Origin: Macrococcus equipercicus
GTDB lineage: Bacteria > Bacillota > Bacilli > Staphylococcales > Staphylococcaceae
DNA length: 64,000 bases
Assembly: GCF_004359525.2 (NCBI RefSeq)
Contig: NZ_SCWC02000009.1
Coordinates: 1 to 64,000 of the forward strand
Direction: 5' to 3'
The notes below the pieces were generated by a model. It was not told the DNA's origin. It saw only the letters and a list, made by a program, of their open reading frames with translations, and did not search any database. The translations under genes were made by a program, and so were the position numbers. Positions 58,335 through 64,000 of this stretch are shown here, in pieces. Every line of letters starts with the position of its first letter. Position 1 is the stretch's first letter.

Positions 58335-59573
58335 ATGATACCAGTACATATTAACGAGGAACATAAATTTAAAACGATATCGATAGTCATTAAATTCAAA
58401 GCACCGATTAACAAGGACACGGTGACAGAGCGTGCGCTACTGAGTAAACTGATGACAAAAGTAACGGCCCGGTACCCATCCGAGCAGCAGCTGCATGATG
58501 TGGTCGCAGAAAATTACGGGGCTAATTTGTTCAGCTATGTCACAAAACAGAAGACGGCGCACGTCTTGACGATCGGCATTGATATCATCAATGATAAATA
58601 TTTGAGCCGACCGGAGAATTTATTCGTTCAGGCACTCGAACTGCTGGAAGAAGTCATTCAGCGACCGCTCCTTGAAGGCGAGGCATTTCACCCGGGCAAA
58701 GTAGCTGTTGAAAAGCAATTGATGCAGGCGCGCTTTGACTCCATCAAGGACAATAAAACACAGTATGGATATCAGCAGCTCATGCAGGAGATGTTCAAAG
58801 GACATGACTACCGCTTCCCGAGTTACGGCATAGAAGAAGAGCTTGCTGCGGTCACACCTGGTTCTATTTATAAGGCCTATGAGGCGATGCTGCACCATGA
58901 TGAGAAAGAGATTTTTGTCATCGGTGACGTTGATAGTGATGAAGTGACCCGTGACGTCAGACGCTATTTAGCGCTGCCGCAGGGCACTGCCGTGCTTGAA
59001 GACTTGAATATCGGCCGGCAGGATGTTCCTCACTATGTCACAGAGCAGACAGATACGACGCAGGCTAAAATCAATATCGGAATGACAGCGGACATCACTT
59101 ACGGCACACGTGATTACTTTTCGTTCGTTGTCTTCAACCAGATTTTTGGTGGTGATGTGACGAGCCTGCTGTTTATGAATGTCAGAGAGAAACTGAGCCT
59201 TGCCTATCAGATTCATTCGCAGATTGATGCGCGTCTCGGTTATCTGTACGTCATTGCCGGCGTCAATAAAGAAACACGTGAGCTTGCTGTCAATACCATT
59301 TTGGAGCAGCTTGACATGATTAAAGCAGGACAGTTCAGTGAAGAGTTAATACATACCGCGAAAACGATGCTGGTCACTCATAAAAAAGAGACATTTGACC
59401 GACCGAAAGGATGGATCGAGGCGACGTATGCTAAAGGTTTTGACGACATCAAGCTGACAACAGAAGAGTGGATTGCAGGCATCAATGAGGTGACTTATGA
59501 AAATGTCATCCATGTCGCTCAGCATGTTCATGTCCATACGATATACTGTCTGACCAATGAGGTGAAAGCATGA
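58335..59573 (+). CDS. ymfF: M16-like peptidase subunit YmfF (zinc motif absent)
   Basis: 412 residues. M16 fold throughout, but the N-terminal half lacks HxxEH, so this is the non-catalytic type of partner. The second half carries GGDVTSLLFMNVREKLSLAYQIHSQIDARLG, the R/Y substrate-contact region. It overlaps the catalytic partner ymfH by four bases (ATGA), suggesting a heteromeric enzyme. Substrate unknown. Confidence 0.9.
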   Translation: MIPVHINEEHKFKTISIVIKFKAPINKDTVTERALLSKLMTKVTARYPSEQQLHDVVAENYGANLFSYVTKQKTAHVLTIGIDIINDKYLSRPENLFVQALELLEEVIQRPLLEGEAFHPGKVAVEKQLMQARFDSIKDNKTQYGYQQLMQEMFKGHDYRFPSYGIEEELAAVTPGSIYKAYEAMLHHDEKEIFVIGDVDSDEVTRDVRRYLALPQGTAVLEDLNIGRQDVPHYVTEQTDTTQAKINIGMTADITYGTRDYFSFVVFNQIFGGDVTSLLFMNVREKLSLAYQIHSQIDARLGYLYVIAGVNKETRELAVNTILEQLDMIKAGQFSEELIHTAKTMLVTHKKETFDRPKGWIEATYAKGFDDIKLTTEEWIAGINEVTYENVIHVAQHVHVHTIYCLTNEVKA

Positions 59574-60838
59574 AAGAATTAATTTATGAGCAGATTGACG
59601 AATCATTATTTGAGACGACGTTGAACAACGGTCTGAAGTTGTTTGTCATTCCGAAAAAAGGGTTCCAGAAAACTTATGTCACACTCACTACCCGTTACGG
59701 CTCACTGCATAATCAGTTTGTTCCTTACGGTGCCGATGACATGATAAAGATGCCGGAAGGGATCGCCCATTTCCTTGAGCATAAGATGTTTGAGAAAGAA
59801 GAAGGAGATATGTTCAACGCTTTCTCAAAAAACGGAGCTTCTGCCAATGCCTTCACGTCATACGACCGGACAAGCTATTTGTTCACTGCCGTAGACAATA
59901 TTGAAGCTAATATCAAGCTGCTGCTGTCGATGGTCCAGCGCCCTTATTTCTCTAAAGAATCTGTGGAAAAAGAGATCGGTATCATTGCTGAGGAGATTCA
60001 GATGTATCAGGATCAGCCGAACTACCGTCTTTATTATCAGACGCTGCAAGGCATGTATCATAACCATCCGGTTAAAGAAGACATCGCCGGCAGCATTGCT
60101 TCTATCAATGACATTACTGCTGATAAGCTGTACAGCTGCTATCATACATTTTACCGGCCAGAGAACATGGTCATGTTCATCGTCGGCAATATCGACCCTG
60201 AGACAATAGCGGAAGTTGTTGACGCCAACCAATATGCGGTGTCTGACACTGCGTATTTCGCGCGGACAGCTGACATTCATGAGCCGCCGCACGTCAAGGA
60301 AGCGCTGCTCGAACAGACGGCGGACGTCCAGCAGCCGAAGCTGATGCTCGGCATTAAAGCTGAGCTGCATCAGCTTGACCAGTCATTGATTCAGACAGAG
60401 CTTGAAGTGATGTTTATACTGGACCTGCTGCTCGGTGAACAGACGGCATTTTATCATGAGCTGCTGGCAGACGGTTTGATTGATGACACGTTCGGCTACA
60501 GCTTCACGCTTGAGCCGACGTTCTCCCATCTCTTTATCGCCGGCTCGACGAAACAGCCTGATGTCCTGAAAGCACGCCTCATTGAACGCCTGACTCATTA
60601 TTCCTTCAGCGACGAAGCGTTTGCACGGCTTGTCAAGCAGACGATCGGTGAGTATATCTCGAGCCTGAATTCTCCTGAATATATCGCCAATCAGTTCACG
60701 CGTTACTACTTCAATGGTGCGGTGCTGTTTGATATTCTGCCGATACTTGAACAGCTGACACTGAAAGACAGTCTCAACACGTTCAGCAAAATCGATCTTA
60801 CGCGTATGACAGACAGCCGCCTGATGCCGAATGGCTAA
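59570..60838 (+). CDS. ymfH: M16 zinc peptidase YmfH
   Basis: 422 residues. Inverted zinc motif HFLEH (H67, E70, H71) in PEGIAHFLEHKMFEKEEGDM, followed by NAFTSYDRTSYLF and the distal glutamates in EKEIGIIAEEIQMYQDQP. Catalytic partner of the preceding YmfF-type protein, start coupled by ATGA. The ymfF-ymfH pair is conserved upstream of ymfI and pgsA in Bacilli. Confidence 0.92.
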   Translation: MKELIYEQIDESLFETTLNNGLKLFVIPKKGFQKTYVTLTTRYGSLHNQFVPYGADDMIKMPEGIAHFLEHKMFEKEEGDMFNAFSKNGASANAFTSYDRTSYLFTAVDNIEANIKLLLSMVQRPYFSKESVEKEIGIIAEEIQMYQDQPNYRLYYQTLQGMYHNHPVKEDIAGSIASINDITADKLYSCYHTFYRPENMVMFIVGNIDPETIAEVVDANQYAVSDTAYFARTADIHEPPHVKEALLEQTADVQQPKLMLGIKAELHQLDQSLIQTELEVMFILDLLLGEQTAFYHELLADGLIDDTFGYSFTLEPTFSHLFIAGSTKQPDVLKARLIERLTHYSFSDEAFARLVKQTIGEYISSLNSPEYIANQFTRYYFNGAVLFDILPILEQLTLKDSLNTFSKIDLTRMTDSRLMPNG

Positions 60839-61523
60839 CTTTTTAGTGACCGGAGGCAGCGGTGATATCGGCCGTGCTGTCATCGATGCGCTGCTTGCAG
60901 CAGGGCACACGGCTGTCTGTCATTACCATCACGCAGACCTTGCTGTACTCACTGCACGCTGGGATGACCGTGTGACTTACTGGCAGGCAGATTTAACGGC
61001 GGGGCTTGCCGTCCGTCCCGATTTTTTTGAGCAGCTGGACGGCGTCATCTATTCAGCAGGCACCGCACAATTCGGCCTCCTGCAGGATGAGACGGCTGAA
61101 GCGGTCGACCGTCAGTATATGATTCATCTGAAAAATTTAATCACGGTCGTCCAGTGGATAATTCCTACGCTGGTCAGGAGACGATGTGGTAATATAGTGG
61201 TAATCAGTTCGATATGGGGAGAGACAGGCGCTGCCATGGAGGCCGTATACTCGGCGATGAAAGCCGGTCAGCTCGGCCTGGTCAAAGCGATGGCCAAGGA
61301 GCTGGCACCGAGTCATATTACAGTCAATGCAGTGACACCCGGGCTCGTCAGCGGACGAATGACAGCGGCGCTGGAAGAACTGCCGCTGATACTGGAAGAC
61401 ATTCCGCAGGGGGAACTTGTGACTCCGGAAGAAGTGGCTCATATGGTGCTGTATTTGCTGCATGAACGCTCGAGGCATGTGACGGGACAGGTAATGCGAA
61501 TCAACGCCGGATGGCTGATCTAG
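60831..61523 (+). CDS. ymfI: Short-chain dehydrogenase/reductase YmfI (EfpI-type)
   Basis: 230 residues, overlapping ymfH by eight bases. Rossmann motif TGGSGDIG (7-14), catalytic S127, Y140 and K144 (VISSIWG; AVYSAMKAG), and NAVTPGLVSGRM. FabG-like in sequence, but its position next to ymfH matches B. subtilis YmfI, which reduces the EF-P lysine modification to 5-aminopentanol. Whether this organism modifies EF-P the same way cannot be seen here. Confidence 0.88.
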   Translation: MANFLVTGGSGDIGRAVIDALLAAGHTAVCHYHHADLAVLTARWDDRVTYWQADLTAGLAVRPDFFEQLDGVIYSAGTAQFGLLQDETAEAVDRQYMIHLKNLITVVQWIIPTLVRRRCGNIVVISSIWGETGAAMEAVYSAMKAGQLGLVKAMAKELAPSHITVNAVTPGLVSGRMTAALEELPLILEDIPQGELVTPEEVAHMVLYLLHERSRHVTGQVMRINAGWLI

Positions 61524-61534
61524 GGGGATGGACA

Positions 61535-62320
61535 ATGCATAAACAATGGTATCTCGAGTACGAGATTAAAGTGAACCGGCCGGGGCTGCTGGGAGATATT
61601 TCAAGTCTGCTTGGTACGCTCGGTATCAGCATCATTACGATTAACGGCGTCGATCAGGGCCGTCGCGGGCTGCTGCTGAAGACTGACAATATGGAGAAAG
61701 TCGCACGCTTTGAAAGCATCGTCAACCAGCTCGAGGAGATAGAGATTACAAAACTCCGGACACCGCAGCTGCGGGACCGGCTGGCTGTCAGACACGGCCG
61801 CTATATTAAGCGGGACCTGGATGACCGGAAGACGTTCAGATTTGTCCGAAAAGAACTCGGGATACTCGTTGACTTTATGGCGGAGCTTTTTAAAGAAAAA
61901 AATCACTGTCTGATCGGCATTAGAGGGATGCCGCGCGTCGGTAAGACAGAATCTATCGTCGCTGCGAGCGTCTGTGCGCATAAGAAGTGGCTGTTCATTT
62001 CTTCAACGATGATCAAGCAGACGGTGCGGAACTCACTCTTCAAAGGTGAATATGACGGCAACTATATTTATATTATTGACGGCGCTGTCAGTGCTAAGCA
62101 GACGGATATGAAACATATGCAGCTCATCAAGGAAGTGATGGCGCTGCCTGCCGTCAAAGTAGTGGAGCATCCTGACCTGTTCGTCGAGAACAGCGAGTTC
62201 ACACTTGATGATTTTGACTATATCATCGAGCTCAGGGAATCAGAAGAGCAGCAGATTACATATGAGCAGGTCAGCAAAAATAACTTGTTCGGCAATGAAG
62301 GTTTTGGATTTTACGAGTAA
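61535..62320 (+). CDS. ymfK: DUF3388 protein YmfK (ACT-like domain plus P-loop region)
   Basis: 261 residues from the ATG after aggggga; the longer frame from 61511 overlaps ymfI and is rejected. An ACT-like N-terminus (EIKVNRPGLLGDISSLLGTLGISIITI, about 10-36) precedes a P-loop-like segment GMPRVGKT (131-138) and an NTPase-like C-terminal half. This is the YmfK family of Bacilli, function unknown. Tight spacing with ymfI and rodZ indicates one operon. Confidence 0.88.
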   Translation: MHKQWYLEYEIKVNRPGLLGDISSLLGTLGISIITINGVDQGRRGLLLKTDNMEKVARFESIVNQLEEIEITKLRTPQLRDRLAVRHGRYIKRDLDDRKTFRFVRKELGILVDFMAELFKEKNHCLIGIRGMPRVGKTESIVAASVCAHKKWLFISSTMIKQTVRNSLFKGEYDGNYIYIIDGAVSAKQTDMKHMQLIKEVMALPAVKVVEHPDLFVENSEFTLDDFDYIIELRESEEQQITYEQVSKNNLFGNEGFGFYE

Positions 62321-62332
62321 GGAGGTCAATAC

Positions 62333-63181
62333 ATGCAGCCTATTGGACGTAAGCTGAAGCAAAAACGGGAATCACTTGGAATGACACTGGTTGACCTTGA
62401 GAACAAAATAAAGATACAGCGTAAATATATCGAAATGATTGAACGCAATGACTTCGCATCACTGCCAAACCCGAACTATACGGTCGGCTTCATTGAGAAA
62501 TATGCAAAAAGCGTCAATTTGAATGCGGAGAAACTGATTGAAGAACATCAGGATGAACTGCCTGATGACTATATTTCTGCAGTGGAAGCTAAACAACATT
62601 TGAACGAGACGCAGACTATCGTCAAAAAAGACGACCAGCTCATCCGGCAGCTCATCATCTCATTAGTCGGCCTGATACTTGTCATCAGTGTGGTCTGGCT
62701 GCTGAGTGCCAAACTGCTGTTCAAATCCACGGATAACCGTTGGACGGCAGGGAACGTCAATGAGAGCCGGGACGTCAAAGTAGAAGCGAAAGAAAAGTCG
62801 AAAGCCGCCGCTAAAAAACAAGAAGTGAAAGAAAAGCCAGTGAAACCGGTGAAAGTGGTCAAGACATCGGTCAAATATAAATCGTTTGACGGGTCTACGT
62901 TGAGCTATGACGTCGTAACAAATGAACGGCTTGTGCTGAAAGTGAAGTCAAGTGTCCCGACGTGGATACAGGTGAATGATGACAACGAAAAACGCTATGC
63001 TTATCAGAAAGTGAAGGACAAGACGATGACGATTGATAACAAAGTTAAAACCGTCACATTGATCTCCGGGAATTCCACTGATCTGCAGGTGTGGATCAAC
63101 GATCAAAAACTAGATGTACCGAAAACAGCAGACAGTTTGATTACAAGAACGTATCAGTTTGCTATAGAGTCAACAGATTAA
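62333..63181 (+). CDS. rodZ: RodZ-family helix-turn-helix membrane protein (YmfM)
   Basis: 282 residues, SD aaggagg. N-terminal Cro-like HTH (GRKLKQKRESLGMTLVDLEN..KIQRKYIEMIERNDF), one membrane helix at about 104-126, a charged Lys/Glu/Val linker, and a C-terminal extracytoplasmic beta domain (DUF4115-like). Topology and order match RodZ, which links MreB to wall synthesis in rods; in cocci its role is less clear. It precedes pgsA. Confidence 0.88.
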   Translation: MQPIGRKLKQKRESLGMTLVDLENKIKIQRKYIEMIERNDFASLPNPNYTVGFIEKYAKSVNLNAEKLIEEHQDELPDDYISAVEAKQHLNETQTIVKKDDQLIRQLIISLVGLILVISVVWLLSAKLLFKSTDNRWTAGNVNESRDVKVEAKEKSKAAAKKQEVKEKPVKPVKVVKTSVKYKSFDGSTLSYDVVTNERLVLKVKSSVPTWIQVNDDNEKRYAYQKVKDKTMTIDNKVKTVTLISGNSTDLQVWINDQKLDVPKTADSLITRTYQFAIESTD

Positions 63182-63201
63182 CAGAGAAAGTAGGATTATA
63201 A

Positions 63202-63783
63202 ATGAATATTCCGAATCAGATTACCGTGGCCCGCGTGTTATTGATTCCCGTCTTCATCTTATTTTTGCTGGCTGACTTCCACATGGGGTCAATCAGCATT
63301 CTAGGCAGCTATGATATGCGCATCGAGCAGTTTATCGGCGCTTTGATCTTTATTTTTGCGTCGCTGACAGACTGGATAGACGGCTATCTTGCACGGAAGT
63401 GGCAGCTCGTGACGAATATGGGCAAGTTTTTGGATCCTCTGGCGGATAAGCTGTTAGTATCGGCCGGTCTGATTGCCTTAGTAGAGCTGAATGTACTGCC
63501 GGCCTGGATGGCGATTGTGATCATTGCCCGTGAATTTGCGGTGACCGGCCTCAGATTGCTGCAGGTCGAGCAGGGCTATGTCTCAGCAGCCGGCAAGCTC
63601 GGTAAGATCAAGACAGCGGTGACGATGGTCGCGATGACCCTGCTGCTGCTGAACGAACCATTTGTCAACTGGCTGGGCTTCGGCCTCGGTTACTGGCTCA
63701 TGTATTTAGCAGTCTTCTTCACCATTTTATCAGGGATTGAATACTTCTATCATGGCCGTGATGTCTTCAAAAATTCAAAATAA
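63202..63783 (+). CDS. pgsA: CDP-diacylglycerol-glycerol-3-phosphate 3-phosphatidyltransferase
   Basis: 193 residues. The CDP-alcohol phosphotransferase signature is complete: D-x2-DG-x2-AR-x8-G-x3-D-x3-D in [20 protein letters not shown] followed by [11 protein letters not shown]. Six membrane helices. It makes phosphatidylglycerol phosphate from CDP-diacylglycerol (CdsA product), the route to phosphatidylglycerol and to LTA glycerophosphate units. Its start lies 20 bases after rodZ; the SD is weak (gaaagtagg). Confidence 0.96.
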   Translation: MNIPNQITVARVLLIPVFILFLLADFHMGSISILGSYDMRIEQFIGALIFIFASLTDWIDGYLARKWQLVTNMGKFLDPLADKLLVSAGLIALVELNVLPAWMAIVIIAREFAVTGLRLLQVEQGYVSAAGKLGKIKTAVTMVAMTLLLLNEPFVNWLGFGLGYWLMYLAVFFTILSGIEYFYHGRDVFKNSK

Positions 63784-63784
63784 T

Positions 63785-63812
63785 TGAACAGCTGCGGCTG
63801 TTCTTTTTTTAT
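63785..63812 (+). terminator. Rho-independent terminator of the ymf-pgsA operon
   Basis: Stem gaacagc / gctgttc, loop tgcg, followed by seven T. Confidence 0.88.
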
Positions 63813-63920
63813 TAAAACACAGAATATGATAAACTGATAGTAAGTCATTAAGGCGTAAAAAATGACTGATGCGTTCATGAAGTCCTGATGATTTATCGGT
63901 AAATACTGTATGAAAAAATA

Positions 63921-63934
63921 CGAACAAACGTTTG
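63921..63934 (+). promoter_or_regulatory. LexA (SOS) box
   Basis: CGAACAAACGTTTG matches the Firmicutes LexA box (CGAAC-N4-GTTCG type, S. aureus form CGAACAAATRTTYG) with one or two changes. It sits just upstream of a SigA-like promoter at the right edge, where recA or cinA-recA follows pgsA in relatives. Confidence 0.7.
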
Positions 63935-63942
63935 CTTTTCGC

Positions 63943-63971
63943 TTGCTATTTCGTCTGAAAATCAGTATAGT
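63943..63971 (+). promoter_or_regulatory. Predicted SigA promoter of the gene beyond the right edge (recA or cinA)
   Basis: -35 TTGCTA (63943-63948), 17-base spacer, -10 TATAGT (63966-63971). Its -35 starts eight bases after the LexA box, a layout suited to SOS repression. Confidence 0.55.
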
Positions 63972-64000
63972 AATACTTATAAGAGCGCTAAAAAATCAGC

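Noticed and set aside
1-64000. CRISPR arrays, tRNA or rRNA genes, prophage or classical defence genes
   Set aside because: None seen: no regularly spaced repeats, no cloverleaf-like gene, no phage or restriction-type proteins. The only mobile elements are the IS3 fragment and the IS30 copy.

Overview
The window is a low-to-moderate G+C Firmicutes chromosome segment from the family Staphylococcaceae. Gene order (rpsP-rimM-trmD-rplS, rbgA-rnhB-sucCD-dprA-topA-trmFO-xerC-hslVU-codY-rpsB-tsf-pyrH-frr-uppS-cdsA-rseP-proS-polC-rimP-nusA-infB-rbfA-truB-ribF-rpsO-pnp-rnjB-ftsK-pgsA) follows the Staphylococcus/Bacillus backbone, and proteins such as PyrH and CodY read very close to S. aureus. Visibly higher G+C at third codon positions, dxr (MEP pathway) in the uppS-proS operon and some lineage-specific genes point to Macrococcus or a near relative rather than S. 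aureus; the species cannot be fixed from sequence alone.

Layout. 1-0.46 kb: the end of an IS3-family element running off the left edge. 0.58-4.54 kb: an accessory block (a small basic protein, DUF805, CPBP protease, luciferase-like monooxygenase, DUF454, cupin) lying where ffh would be expected just before rpsP. 4.6-6.95 kb: ribosome and tRNA-modification genes rpsP-khpA-rimM-trmD, then rplS behind an L19-type leader. 7.0-13.6 kb, minus strand: a four-gene operon of a GT2 polyprenyl-phosphate glycosyltransferase, a GtrA flippase and two tandem YfhO proteins, i.e. all parts of a CsbB/GtcA/YfhO-type lipoteichoic-acid glycosylation system with YfhO duplicated. 13.7-17.5 kb: rbgA, rnhB, sucC, sucD. 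17.55-18.8 kb: a gene remnant, a hairpin and a complete IS30-family element with inverted repeats. 18.97-27.2 kb: dprA, topA, trmFO and the xerC-hslV-hslU-codY operon. 27.3-41 kb: rpsB, tsf, pyrH-frr, uppS-cdsA-dxr-rseP-proS and polC. 41-49.6 kb: rimP-nusA-rnpM-ylxQ-infB, a PaiB-like gene, rbfA, truB, a DUF3243 gene with a SigB-like promoter, ribF and rpsO. 49.7-63.8 kb: pnp, an M16 protease, an orphan small gene, rnjB (RNase J2), ftsK, then GntR regulator-ymfF-ymfH-ymfI-ymfK-rodZ-pgsA. The right edge carries a LexA-type box and a promoter, presumably for recA or cinA-recA just beyond the window.

Most of the window is growth machinery: translation (ribosomal proteins, EF-Ts, IF-2, RRF, ribosome-assembly GTPase, RimM/RimP/RbfA, tRNA modification), transcription (NusA), replication and chromosome handling (PolC, TopA, XerC, FtsK, RNase HII), RNA decay (PNPase, RNase J2), lipid and wall precursors (UppS, CdsA, PgsA, Dxr), and GTP/branched-chain amino-acid sensing (CodY). 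Intrinsic terminators and near-consensus SigA promoters cut this into operons. I see no tRNA, rRNA, CRISPR array, prophage or classical defence locus. The most unusual items are the complete LTA-glycosylation cassette with duplicated YfhO, the terminator-like hairpin in the rimP-nusA leader, the SigB-like promoter of the DUF3243 gene, and a perfect palindrome on the xerC promoter.
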